Below are positions 1-8,379 of a stretch of DNA of 64,000 nucleotides, in pieces. Under the pieces are notes generated by a model, which saw nothing but the letters and a program-made list of their open reading frames with translations, ran no database searches and had not been told where the DNA came from. Within the stretch, counting starts at the first letter, position 1, and the number at the start of each line of letters is the position of its first letter. The stretch comes from Chitinophaga jiangningensis (GTDB taxonomy: Bacteria; Bacteroidota; Bacteroidia; Chitinophagales; Chitinophagaceae), in contig NZ_FRBL01000001.1 of NCBI RefSeq assembly GCF_900142605.1, positions 62,001-126,000 on the forward strand, given 5' to 3'. Both the position numbers and the translations under genes were made by a program.

Positions 1-1477
1 TGGTGATGATGTTATGTAATGCCGCGATATCGTTTGCGAAGATGCGGTCTTTGTTAGCGAATGGCACATGCTCGCGGGTGAAGGCGTGCACGGCTTCCAG
101 CACCGGACCTGATTTCAGCGGGCGGCGGAAATCTATTGCCTGTGCGGCATACAGCAGTTCGATAGCCAGGATGTATTCCAGGTTGGAGATCACCTGATTT
201 AACTTACGGCCGCTGATGGAGCCCATGGATACGTGGTCTTCCTGCCCGAGGGAGGTAGGTACCGAATCCGCGCTGGCGGGGAAGCACAGCGTTTTGTTTT
301 CTGTAACCAGTGCGGCGGTGGTGTATTGTGGAATCATGAAACCGGAGTTAAGGCCGGCGTCCTGGATGAGGAGTTTGGGAAGTCCGAAGCGGCCTTCGAT
401 CATCATATAGCAACGGCGATCGGAGATGTTACCCAGCTCGGCAGCCGCTACGGTAGCGTAATCCAGCGGCAGGGCCATTGGCTGACCGTGGAAGTTACCA
501 CCGCTGATGGTATCTTCTGCGCTGAAGATGATGGGGTTGTCGGTAACGCTGTTGAGCTCAATGGAGGTCAGGTGATACAGGTGCTGCCAGGCGGTACGGG
601 AGGCACCGTGTACCTGTGGCATACAGCGGAGGGAGTACGGGTCCTGCACGCGGCCGCAGTCCACATGTGAATACATGATCTCACTACCATCCAACATAGT
701 TTTCAGGCGATGAGCTACCAGCTGGTTTCCAGGGAAAGGACGGATGGTATGTAAGCGTGGATCAAATGGTTTGGAGGTACCCATGAGGCCTTCGAGTGAA
801 AGGGCGCCGATGATATCGGCCGCATCGAGCGCGTTGTGAAGCCGCGCAACGGCTTTCACTGCAAAGGAGAGGATAAACTGCGTACCGTTGATTAGCGCCA
901 GTCCTTCTTTAGGGCCCAGTGCTACCGGCTGCAGGTTTTCCTTTTGCAATACAGCCTGCATATCTGTTTGCTGGCCTTTGTACCATACTTTTCCCAGGCC
1001 TATTAACGGGAGAAATAAGTGCGACAGCGGAGCAAGGTCGCCGGAGGCGCCTACCGAACCTTTTTCAGGCACCAGCGGGGTCACGCGGTTTTCGATATGC
1101 CAGATAATCCGCTCCAGGGTGGCGAGTGCAGCGCCGGAGTAACCCTGTGCCAGTGCGTGTACTTTGGTGATGAGCATGATACGGGATACTTCTTCCGGGA
1201 TACTATCGCCAACGCCTACACTATGACTTTGCAGGATATTGTACTGCAGGGTGCGGGTATCTTCTTCAGATATTTTGGTATCGCAGAGCGGGCCAAAGCC
1301 GGTGTTGATGCCGTACACAGTGGTATGCTGTGCCACGATGGCCTGTACATATCCGGCGCTTGCCTGGATGCGTTCAATGGCTTCCGGCGCGAGTACGCCT
1401 TTCACCTTGCCGCTGGCGATATCGAGTACGGTGGATACCGTAAGTGTGTCGATACCATATTTGAAAATCATGTTCAT
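1..1477 (-). CDS. hutH: Histidine ammonia-lyase, C-terminus cut by window edge
   Basis: Deaminates L-histidine to trans-urocanate, the first step of histidine degradation, in the cytoplasm. The frame is open from ATG 1477 (alternative in-frame ATG 1471) to base 1, giving about 492 codons. The family is usually a little over 500 residues, so only a short C-terminal tail is missing. The Ala-Ser-Gly triad that cyclises into the MIO prosthetic group is present in the segment GSVGASGDLAPLSH. The conserved stretches YGINTGFG, TDNPI and GQEDHVSMGS also match the family. Phenylalanine or tyrosine ammonia-lyases share this fold, but the overall sequence reads as HutH. It lies 42 bp downstream of a MarR-type regulator on the same strand, which may control it. 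No other hut gene is visible. Confidence 0.93.
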   Translation of the reverse strand, partial: MNMIFKYGIDTLTVSTVLDIASGKVKGVLAPEAIERIQASAGYVQAIVAQHTTVYGINTGFGPLCDTKISEEDTRTLQYNILQSHSVGVGDSIPEEVSRIMLITKVHALAQGYSGAALATLERIIWHIENRVTPLVPEKGSVGASGDLAPLSHLFLPLIGLGKVWYKGQQTDMQAVLQKENLQPVALGPKEGLALINGTQFILSFAVKAVARLHNALDAADIIGALSLEGLMGTSKPFDPRLHTIRPFPGNQLVAHRLKTMLDGSEIMYSHVDCGRVQDPYSLRCMPQVHGASRTAWQHLYHLTSIELNSVTDNPIIFSAEDTISGGNFHGQPMALPLDYATVAAAELGNISDRRCYMMIEGRFGLPKLLIQDAGLNSGFMIPQYTTAALVTENKTLCFPASADSVPTSLGQEDHVSMGSISGRKLNQVISNLEYILAIELLYAAQAIDFRRPLKSGPVLEAVHAFTREHVPFANKDRIFANDIAALHNIIT

Positions 1478-1519
1478 TGGTAACTGCTGTTAATGGTGAT
1501 ATTGATTTGGTGTATGATT

Positions 1520-1999
1520 TTATAGTTCTTTACGGACTCTTTCTGCCAGTGGTGTTGCCTGCACGGATTCTTCAATTTCCCTGATGGCTTCGAGTATCTG
1601 CTGGCTGTGTTTATGTTCCATCGCTACGTTTTCCATGGCTTTGGTGATAGCTTTCCAGATGGGCTGTACGCGTCGGAGCAGGTCTTCTCCTTCCGGTGTG
1701 AACACTACCAGCTGGCGGCGGCGGTCATCGTTGCAGGAGTCGGTTTTCACCAGTCCTTTTTTGCGAAGGTTAGTAACCATCTGGCTTACGGCGCTATGGG
1801 AAATTTCGAGTTGATCGGCAATGTCAATCAGGGGCATGGGCTGGCTCTGGGAGAGTATATAAAATACCGGGAACCAGCTGGCATCAAAGGGGATGCCTTC
1901 CTGCTCATAAACTTTATTCACTTCCATGAGGAAGTATTCGCTGAGGCGGCGCAGCCGGGTTCCAAAAACCAGGTGACCTAGTGAGGCGTAAAACGACAT
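1520..1999 (-). CDS. MarR family transcriptional regulator
   Basis: Protein of 159 residues with the winged-helix layout of MarR regulators. A dimerisation helix comes first, then a helix-turn-helix around residues 55-80 (IADQLEISHSAVSQMVTNL), then a wing with the Asp-Asp-Arg-Arg-Arg turn (residues 91-95), then C-terminal helices. MarR proteins usually bind operators as dimers and release DNA on binding a small molecule. It is probably co-transcribed with the downstream hutH. That it controls histidine use is inferred from position only. The region upstream to the SET-domain gene holds a long hairpin that may separate the two transcripts. Confidence 0.88.
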   Translation of the reverse strand: MSFYASLGHLVFGTRLRRLSEYFLMEVNKVYEQEGIPFDASWFPVFYILSQSQPMPLIDIADQLEISHSAVSQMVTNLRKKGLVKTDSCNDDRRRQLVVFTPEGEDLLRRVQPIWKAITKAMENVAMEHKHSQQILEAIREIEESVQATPLAERVRKEL

Positions 2000-2062
2000 G
2001 TTGGTAAAAATTATATAAGCACTTATACAATATTACAAAATAATAACGAATCTGCATAATTA

Positions 2063-2109
2063 CAGATTACCGGAAATTACCTGAATATCAGGGCTGTTCC
2101 GGTAATCTG
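2063..2109 (-). terminator. Long intergenic hairpin, possible terminator of the SET-domain gene
   Basis: Perfect 13-bp inverted repeat with arms 2063-2075 and 2097-2109 (CAGATTACCGGAA and its complement). The loop contains a second small stem (CCTGA/TCAGG). It lies just after the stop of the minus-strand SET-domain gene and before the MarR gene. The T tract is weak, so a terminator role is plausible but unproved. Confidence 0.45.
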
Positions 2110-2125
2110 GAAAAAAGATTCGTAA

Positions 2126-2560
2126 TTATTTTTTCTTTTCTTTAGTTTTCTTGGCTTTCTTAGGTTCGGGTGTATCGGATTTGATATCGAACCAGAGTGG
2201 ATCTTTGCTGGTAGGAACACCATTGTAGTTGATTAGCAGCTCTTCGCCTTTTTTGATAGCGCGGCGGGTAATGATGCTCATGGTTTCTTCTTCGAAGTCC
2301 ATCTCATATTTACAATTAGGTGTGTAATCGTGGTTATAGATGGAGCAGAAGCCAAGTGCTATGCAGGATTCGGATTCGTCGTCTCCCCACAGGAAAATAT
2401 AGTTGTGGAGGAAAGTTCTGTCGGCCAGTACGGTATCTTCGTGATCGAGTACCAGTACCGGGGAAGTTTCGATCCTCGTTCCTGCGGGAATGTCTTCAGT
2501 GGTAAAAACGCCTCGGCCTTTACCTTTGGATTTTTGCACGTACAAGTATGGCTTAATCAT
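2126..2560 (-). CDS. SET-domain protein, putative protein-lysine methyltransferase
   Basis: Protein of 144 residues that is almost only a SET domain. The opening KGRGVFTTEDIPAGTRIE, the central YNHDYTPNC (the NHxxxPN motif that binds S-adenosylmethionine) and the closing GEELLINYN are all present in order. SET proteins move a methyl group from SAM to lysine side chains. The target here is unknown. The last 20 residues are nearly all lysine, glutamate, proline and threonine (KKAKKTKEKKK), a charged tail that could bind nucleic acid or acidic protein. It is transcribed divergently from the bestrophin gene. Small stand-alone SET proteins occur in many Bacteroidota, usually without assigned substrate. 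Confidence 0.85.
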   Translation of the reverse strand: MIKPYLYVQKSKGKGRGVFTTEDIPAGTRIETSPVLVLDHEDTVLADRTFLHNYIFLWGDDESESCIALGFCSIYNHDYTPNCKYEMDFEEETMSIITRRAIKKGEELLINYNGVPTSKDPLWFDIKSDTPEPKKAKKTKEKKK

Positions 2561-2671
2561 AGCACTATTTCGTATAAAAGAAGGCGTAAAGTAAAGTTAA
2601 AGCGGGAAGTTATCAAAATCATCTTGAAAAATTTTAGGTTTGCGGCCCGGAAGGAGGAAACTCCGGCCCGG

Positions 2672-2679
2672 TATTTTTG
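2672..2679 (+). promoter_or_regulatory. Bacteroidota -7 box ahead of the bestrophin gene
   Basis: TATTTTTG matches TAnnTTTG exactly and lies 20 bp before the ATG. No good -33 TTTG is seen at the usual spacing. A small hairpin with a GAAA loop (GGAG/CTCC) sits directly upstream at about 2653-2664. Confidence 0.4.
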
Positions 2680-2699
2680 TACTGGATTAAAAAATACGA

Positions 2700-3578
2700 A
2701 TGATCAATTACAACCCAAAGGAATGGTTTACGTTCATTTTTCGCATTCACAAAGCGGACACTGTCAGGAAGCTCTTTCCCATGTTTATTGCCCTGTCCAT
2801 CTACTCAGGGATCATAGCCTGGCTGGAGCTGGAAGTATGGAAGCTGTCTGCCAACAGTGAGCTGAAGAACATCTCTTTAATGCATGGCCTGCTGGGCTTT
2901 GTGATTTCATTGTTACTGGTATTCCGTACCAATACGGCTTACGACCGGTGGTGGGAGGGCCGGCGGCAATGGGGCACGCTGGTAAACAGCAGCCGCAACC
3001 TGGCCCTGAAAATAGATGCGATGCTGCCTGCCGGCAATGAGGCTGCCAAAGCCTGGTTCCGGGCAATGATCCCCAACTTCGCTTTCAGTTTAAAAAATCA
3101 TCTCCGTAAAATATATTTACCGGAGGAGATGGAAAACCTTCCGGGCAATGTGGCACTGGCCCCTGATACCAACAAGCATATTCCTAACCAGCTGGCGGGA
3201 ATGATCATGCAAAAGATCATGGAGTTGCACCAGGCGGGTCAGCTCAGCGGCGATCAGCTTATCATACTCAATACTGAATTAGCCTCTCTCACAGAAGTAT
3301 GCGGCGCCTGCGAGCGCATCAAGAACACCCCGATTCCTTTTTCCTATTCTGTATTTATAAAGAAGTTTATTTTCTTCTACATCATGACGATGCCTTTCGG
3401 TTATGTGTTCAGCCTGGGTTACCTGATCATCCCCATGATTGTGTTCATCTTCTTTGTACTGGCGAGTCTGGAACTGATTGCGGAAGAGATTGAAGATCCA
3501 TTTGGCAAGGATGCCAATGACCTGCCTACGGATACCATTTGCAACAATATACGCATGCATGTAGGAGAAATCTTATAG
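2700..3578 (+). CDS. Bestrophin-like family membrane channel
   Basis: Protein of 292 residues resembling the bacterial bestrophin/UPF0187 family, which form pentameric anion or cation channels in the inner membrane. Hydrophobic helices are seen near residues 28-45, 58-75 and 215-260. The family signature after the second helix is clear: LVFRTNTAYDRWWEGRRQWG, followed by NSSRNLAL. The C-terminal part carries the family's LELIAEEIEDPFGKDANDLP, an acidic segment that follows the pore. Length is normal for bacterial members. It is followed by mgtE after about 57 bp on the same strand, so both may be co-expressed ion-transport genes. Confidence 0.88.
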   Translation: MINYNPKEWFTFIFRIHKADTVRKLFPMFIALSIYSGIIAWLELEVWKLSANSELKNISLMHGLLGFVISLLLVFRTNTAYDRWWEGRRQWGTLVNSSRNLALKIDAMLPAGNEAAKAWFRAMIPNFAFSLKNHLRKIYLPEEMENLPGNVALAPDTNKHIPNQLAGMIMQKIMELHQAGQLSGDQLIILNTELASLTEVCGACERIKNTPIPFSYSVFIKKFIFFYIMTMPFGYVFSLGYLIIPMIVFIFFVLASLELIAEEIEDPFGKDANDLPTDTICNNIRMHVGEIL

Positions 3579-3635
3579 GCCATGCCCGGATGCGTACTAT
3601 TTTAACTTAATTTCGCAGCTAGAGTCGAATTGTAC

Positions 3636-5012
3636 ATGGAAAATGAAGCTTTACAGGAGAAATTCATGGAACTGGCGGAAGAGAAAAATTTCCGTGAATT
3701 AAGCGTATACCTGGATGATCAGCTGATTACGGACATAGCAGAGTTAATTCATGAGGAGCCGGACGAGGCAGGTATTATCATTAACCACCTGTCGATCAGT
3801 CGCGCTGCTGCTGCTTTCCGTATCCTGGATTTTCCATTGCAGGAGGATGTTATCAAATCGCTGGCGCCTGCAAAAATTGCGGAGCTACTCAATGAGCTGC
3901 CGGCGGATGACCGTACCTCGTTCCTGGAGGAGTTACCCAGCGAGGCGGTGAAGGAACTGATTAAACTGCTCGACCCGGAAGAACGACGTATCACCCTCTC
4001 CCTGCTCGGCTACAAGGAAAACAGTGTGGGTCGTATCATGACCCCCGACTATATCGCTGTTCGTGAAGAGTGGACGGTGAAGCATGTATTGGATTACATC
4101 CGCGAACACGGCAAGGATAGTGAAACCATTGATGTGATATATGTGATTGATGGCAACGGCCACCTGCTGGACGACTTCCGGATCAGGGAGTTCCTGCTGG
4201 TAGCGCCGGACACGGTAGTGCATACACTGATGGACGACCGCTTTGTATCCCTTCATGCCAACGACGACCAGGAAGAGGCCATCCAGGTGTTCCGGATGGA
4301 AAATCGTGTAGCCCTTCCCGTGGTAGATGATCAGGGTATCCTCCTTGGTATCGTTACCATCGACGATATGTTGTGGATTGCCAATGAAGAACATACAGAA
4401 GATATCCAGAAGATAGGTGGTACCGAGGCCCTCGATGAGCCTTACCTCGATATGCCGTTGCTTAAACTGGTAAAAAAACGTGTGGGCTGGCTCGTAGTTT
4501 TATTTATCGGGGAGATGTTAACCGCCACTGCGATGGGTTTTTTCGAAGATGAAATAGCCAAAGCTGTTGTACTGGCTCTTTTCGTACCATTGATTATATC
4601 CAGCGGTGGTAACAGTGGATCACAGGCCTCCACCCTTATTATCCAGGCCATGGCGCTGGGGGAAATTACCCTGAGCGACTGGTGGCGGGTAATGCGCAGG
4701 GAGCTGATATCCGGCATCCTGCTGGGGAGTGTGCTGGGGATCATTGGTTTTACCCGTATCCTCCTGTGGAACTCTCTGTTCCATACCTATGGGGATCATA
4801 CCGTGCTGATAGGCTTCACTGTTGGTATTTCCCTGATTGGCGTAGTGCTGTGGGGCACACTCTCGGGATCTATGTTACCGCTCCTGCTCAAGAAGCTGGG
4901 CGCCGATCCGGCTACTTCTTCTGCGCCGTTTGTGGCAACACTGGTGGATGTTACCGGGTTGCTGATTTACTTTACGGTGGCGTATACACTGATGAAAGGA
5001 GTTTTGTTATAA
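3636..5012 (+). CDS. mgtE: Magnesium transporter MgtE
   Basis: Protein of 458 residues from ATG 3636; an upstream in-frame TTG at 3630 is less likely. The N-terminal helical MgtE_N superhelix (about 20-125) is followed by two CBS domains (about 130-255) and a membrane domain of five helices (from about 285). The pore-forming signature PLIISSGGNSGSQASTLIIQ is present, as is the late segment ATSSAPFVATLVDVTGL. MgtE is a dimeric Mg2+ channel that closes when its cytosolic domains bind Mg2+. It ends in front of a strong bidirectional terminator. Confidence 0.95.
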   Translation: MENEALQEKFMELAEEKNFRELSVYLDDQLITDIAELIHEEPDEAGIIINHLSISRAAAAFRILDFPLQEDVIKSLAPAKIAELLNELPADDRTSFLEELPSEAVKELIKLLDPEERRITLSLLGYKENSVGRIMTPDYIAVREEWTVKHVLDYIREHGKDSETIDVIYVIDGNGHLLDDFRIREFLLVAPDTVVHTLMDDRFVSLHANDDQEEAIQVFRMENRVALPVVDDQGILLGIVTIDDMLWIANEEHTEDIQKIGGTEALDEPYLDMPLLKLVKKRVGWLVVLFIGEMLTATAMGFFEDEIAKAVVLALFVPLIISSGGNSGSQASTLIIQAMALGEITLSDWWRVMRRELISGILLGSVLGIIGFTRILLWNSLFHTYGDHTVLIGFTVGISLIGVVLWGTLSGSMLPLLLKKLGADPATSSAPFVATLVDVTGLLIYFTVAYTLMKGVLL

Positions 5013-5026
5013 GGCGCCTAAGGCGC

Positions 5027-5075
5027 ATTCAAACACAAAGCGGGCGGCCCTGGGGCGCCCGCTTTGTGTTTGAAT
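5027..5075. terminator. Bidirectional intrinsic terminator
   Basis: Perfect 20-bp inverted repeat, arms 5027-5046 and 5056-5075, with a GC-rich core (GCGGGCG/CGCCCGC) and AT-rich outer ends. It lies between the convergent mgtE and histidine phosphatase genes and can serve both. Confidence 0.85.
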
Positions 5076-5115
5076 ATGGACCCGCCAACGGCGGAAGTAA
5101 ACTATGGAAAATCTC

Positions 5116-5646
5116 TTAGTAGCGAAGCATCTTCACTTTTGTCCCCCCTCGCACCTTCCTGACCACAAACACCCTGTCAAACTCATTTTCCCGGATGGAA
5201 TCCACCGGTGCCTTACCACCCAGTGCCTTCACAATGGGCAACATCGTATTGGCATGTGCCACTATCACGATGTGTTTTCCCCAGTCGTCGTGCCGGGTGA
5301 GCGTATAGATGACTGACTCGCCGGTGGTATCCGGCTTATACACCGCTGTATCCAGACTTAAGGCCACACGCAGGCTGTCAGCCGTTTCGCGGCTGCGGCG
5401 GTAGGGCGTTACATATATTTTGTTTAATGCAGAATCTTTCAGCAGCCGATACAGGCAACCTGCTCTTTCGTAGCCTGCGGGCGTAAGCGAGGAGTCCCGG
5501 CCTTCATACCGTTCGGCATGGCGTACCACATAAAAGGTGCCTGTGAGGAAGGTACTGTCGTCCGATACAGGTACCGGCTGCCGCACAGGAGGTTTGGGCT
5601 TGCAGGCCACCAGGCCAGCCATGGTTATGAGCAGGAAAAAACGCAT
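5116..5646 (-). CDS. Histidine phosphatase family lipoprotein
   Basis: Protein of 176 residues. Residues 1-15 form a lipoprotein signal with lipobox LVAC (Cys15). The phosphoglycerate mutase-like fold begins with the catalytic motif VVRHAER (the RHG-type histidine) near residue 40, has TPYRRSRETA near 80, and ends with IVAHANT, which holds the second catalytic histidine. The enzyme probably removes phosphate from an unknown periplasmic substrate. The family is broad (mutases, phytases, SixA), so the substrate cannot be read from sequence. It converges on mgtE. Confidence 0.85.
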   Translation of the reverse strand: MRFFLLITMAGLVACKPKPPVRQPVPVSDDSTFLTGTFYVVRHAERYEGRDSSLTPAGYERAGCLYRLLKDSALNKIYVTPYRRSRETADSLRVALSLDTAVYKPDTTGESVIYTLTRHDDWGKHIVIVAHANTMLPIVKALGGKAPVDSIRENEFDRVFVVRKVRGGTKVKMLRY

Positions 5647-5750
5647 ACTGTAAAGTTAAGGCATATAATCATCGTACCAGACATCCCTATTATTCCCCGG
5701 TTTAGGGATTAATCCATTATTTTTATTCCCTAACAAAATAGTCAACTGCT

Positions 5751-8120
5751 ATGAGAAAATGGTTCCTCCCTGCCATTATTTTTTTATCAACCAACAGCGC
5801 CTATGCCCAGCTGTCGCCACTTACAGTGGATAAAATCATGCGCGATCCGAAGTGGATCGGAACTTCTCCTGACCAGGTTTTCTGGGGTACCGACAACCAG
5901 ACGGTTTATTTCAACTGGAACCCGGAGAAGGCCCCGGCGGACTCTCTGTACGCCATCCAGCTGAAAGATGGTACGCCTAAGAAGACGGCTGCGCTTAACC
6001 GCAGCATGGTGATGGCCGCCAGCAACGGTGTTTACAGTAATGACCGCACCATGGTGGTATTTTCGCACCAGGGCGATATCTACCTCCAGGAGCTGAAATC
6101 CGGTAAGGTGACGCGCATCACCAACACTACTGTACAGGAAAGCGCACCGGTATTCCTGAACGGCACTGCTGCCATCGCATTTCAACAGGGCCGCGATGTT
6201 TTTGCCTGGAACCGCGCAGATGGCAGCCTTACACAGCTTAGCAGCTTTAAACAGGGCCCGCCTCCTCCACCGGAAAAAGACGACCTGCAAAAAGGCAACG
6301 CCCAGGAAAAATGGCTGAAACAACAGCAACTGGAGCTGCTGCAGGTCATACGCGATAAAAAAACCAAGGCCGATGCTGCAAAGCGCTTCTACGATTACAT
6401 CTCCCCAAAACCCTTACGTAATTTATATACAGAAGATAAACAGGTACAGTCGGTAAAAGTGAGCCCTGACGGCCGTTTTATCACCTATCGCCTGTATGCG
6501 GAAGCGAAGGATGCCAAGAGCACTATTGTGCCCGATTACGTTACCAGCACCGGCTTTACAACGGATATCCCTTCCCGTGAAAAAGTAGGAGCCCCACGCG
6601 GCAGCTTTACCAGTTATGTTTACGACCGTGTAGCCGATACCGTTATTGCCATTAACACTAAAGACCTGCCAGGCATAAAGGATCAGCCTGATTACGTTAA
6701 AGACTATACGAAAAAGGATTCTGCGGTGGTACGGGAAGTGATCATCAATGGGCCTTATTGGTCCGACAAGGGCACACACGGCATAGTAGACATCCGCTCC
6801 ATGGATAATAAAGACCGCTGGATCGCTTTACTGGATGGCACTACAGGCAAACTGACTTCCATCAACCGCCAGCGGGATGAAGCCTGGATTGCGGGCCCTG
6901 GTATTGGCTGGAGCATGGGCGGCGGCAACCTGGGCTGGATAGATGAAAATACGATCTGGTTTCAGTCTGAAACTACCGGCTACTCACATTTATACACCGC
7001 CAATGTCATCTCCCGGGAGCTAAAACAACTCACTACCGGCAATTATGAGGTACAGGAAGCACAATTATCCAACGATAAAAAAACATTTTATATCGTTACC
7101 AACGAGGTACACCCCGGTGAAAAACAGTTTTATAAACTGAATATCGCCAGCGGTAAGCAGGAGCGGATCACCACCATGCAGGGCGCACATGAGGTAAGTG
7201 TGAGCCCGGACGAAAAATGGATCGCCTTCCGTTACTCCTCCCCTAACCAGCCATGGGAGCTGTATATACAGCCAAATACGGCAGGCGCTAAGGCAAAACA
7301 GGTGACTTCCATGGCACAAAGTGAGGAATTTAAAAATTATTCCTGGAGGGTGCCGGAGCTGATAACCATTACTGCCAGCGACAATCAGCCGATTTACGCG
7401 CGACTTTACACACCCGATCCGGCGAAAAAAAATGGAGCAGGCGTAATTTTTGTACATGGGGCAGGATATTTGCAGAATGCACACCGCTGGTGGAGTCAGT
7501 ACTTTAGAGAATATATGTTCCATAACTTGCTGACAGACCTCGGCTACACCGTACTGGACGTGGATTACCGCGGCAGCGCCGGCTACGGCCGCAACTGGCG
7601 GACCGGTATTTACCGCTTTATGGGCGGTAAGGACCTGGACGATGAAGTAGATGCAGCAAAATACCTGGCCAACAAAACGGGAGTGGATGCCAACCGTATA
7701 GGAATATACGGAGGAAGCTACGGAGGTTTTATGACCCTCATGGGAATGTTCACAAAACCAGGTACCTTTGCCGCCGGTGCTGCTTTACGCAGTGTTACTG
7801 ACTGGGCCCATTACAATCACGGCTACACGAGTAACATACTGAATGAACCATATAAGGACAGTATTGCTTATCTTCGCTCCTCCCCGATCTATCATGCAGA
7901 AGGGCTGAAGGGCAGATTGCTCATGTGTCATGGAATGGTAGACACCAATGTTCATTTTGAAGACATTGTGCGTTTGTCGCAACGACTCATTGAACTAAAG
8001 AAAGACAACTGGGAACTGGCTGTGTACCCCGTAGAAGACCACGGGTTTACCACACCAGCCAGCTGGACGGATGAATATAAAAGGATCTTGAAACTATTCA
8101 ACGAAACACTCCTCAAATAA
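5751..8120 (+). CDS. S9 family peptidase, dipeptidyl-peptidase IV type
   Basis: Secreted serine peptidase of 789 residues with a signal peptide ending near NSAYAQ (about residue 20). The N-terminal two thirds form a beta-propeller of PD40/WD40-like strands (for example VSPDGRFITYR and VSPDEKWIAFRY). The C-terminal alpha/beta-hydrolase domain holds the nucleophile elbow YGGSYGGF with Ser656, Asp731 in GMVDTNVHFED and His764 in VEDHGFTTP. Such enzymes cleave short peptides, often after proline, in the periplasm. Exact specificity (DPP IV, prolyl tripeptidyl or acylaminoacyl) is not clear. It is a single-gene transcript with its own strong terminator. Confidence 0.92.
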   Translation: MRKWFLPAIIFLSTNSAYAQLSPLTVDKIMRDPKWIGTSPDQVFWGTDNQTVYFNWNPEKAPADSLYAIQLKDGTPKKTAALNRSMVMAASNGVYSNDRTMVVFSHQGDIYLQELKSGKVTRITNTTVQESAPVFLNGTAAIAFQQGRDVFAWNRADGSLTQLSSFKQGPPPPPEKDDLQKGNAQEKWLKQQQLELLQVIRDKKTKADAAKRFYDYISPKPLRNLYTEDKQVQSVKVSPDGRFITYRLYAEAKDAKSTIVPDYVTSTGFTTDIPSREKVGAPRGSFTSYVYDRVADTVIAINTKDLPGIKDQPDYVKDYTKKDSAVVREVIINGPYWSDKGTHGIVDIRSMDNKDRWIALLDGTTGKLTSINRQRDEAWIAGPGIGWSMGGGNLGWIDENTIWFQSETTGYSHLYTANVISRELKQLTTGNYEVQEAQLSNDKKTFYIVTNEVHPGEKQFYKLNIASGKQERITTMQGAHEVSVSPDEKWIAFRYSSPNQPWELYIQPNTAGAKAKQVTSMAQSEEFKNYSWRVPELITITASDNQPIYARLYTPDPAKKNGAGVIFVHGAGYLQNAHRWWSQYFREYMFHNLLTDLGYTVLDVDYRGSAGYGRNWRTGIYRFMGGKDLDDEVDAAKYLANKTGVDANRIGIYGGSYGGFMTLMGMFTKPGTFAAGAALRSVTDWAHYNHGYTSNILNEPYKDSIAYLRSSPIYHAEGLKGRLLMCHGMVDTNVHFEDIVRLSQRLIELKKDNWELAVYPVEDHGFTTPASWTDEYKRILKLFNETLLK

Positions 8121-8156
8121 TCTCCATCCGCTGACCCGGTGTTAAACAAGACATAC

Positions 8157-8235
8157 AGGGATACGGTGAACGATGAAAAACAGTATTAACAGTACGTTAA
8201 TAACTGCTTATCATCTCACCGTATCCCTTTTTTTA
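8157..8235 (+). terminator. Long intrinsic terminator of the S9 peptidase gene
   Basis: The hairpin spans 8157-8228. Its outer arms AGGGATACGGTG and CACCGTATCCCT are perfect, and the stem continues with interruptions to an inner GTTAATA/TATTAAC pairing. A run of T residues follows at once. Confidence 0.88.
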
Positions 8236-8267
8236 TTTTATTTTTTACAAAAAATTGCACGCGTAAT

Positions 8268-8297
8268 GTTTGTGAAATGCTTTCAAATTTCACAAAC
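8268..8297. promoter_or_regulatory. 11-bp inverted repeat in glmS upstream region, candidate operator
   Basis: Arms GTTTGTGAAAT (8268-8278) and ATTTCACAAAC (8287-8297) are perfect with an 8-base spacer. It lies about 85-110 bp before glmS and is not followed by a T tract, so a protein-binding site is more likely than a terminator. The binding protein is unknown. Confidence 0.5.
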
Positions 8298-8308
8298 CGA
8301 AAAACTAG

Positions 8309-8326
8309 CTGTTGGTATACCAACAG
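8309..8326. promoter_or_regulatory. 18-bp perfect palindrome upstream of glmS, candidate operator
   Basis: CTGTTGGTATACCAACAG is identical to its own reverse complement. It lies 53 bp before the glmS start and 12 bp after another inverted repeat. Continuous palindromes of this size typically bind a symmetric dimeric repressor. It does not resemble a glmS ribozyme. Confidence 0.5.
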
Positions 8327-8379
8327 TTTATTTTATTATTTCTTCGCAACCAAACCTCATCTAAAATACAAGAAACCAT

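Noticed and set aside
3..1493. Plus-strand ORFs over the first 1.5 kb
   Set aside because: The minus strand encodes a clear HutH with its MIO motif across this whole stretch.
8173..8364. ORF of 63 codons between the S9 peptidase and glmS
   Set aside because: It starts inside the terminator hairpin and crosses both palindromes; composition is not protein-like.
8228..8379. glmS ribozyme
   Set aside because: No ribozyme core is seen; the region shows only two inverted repeats and the class is known from Gram-positive bacteria.
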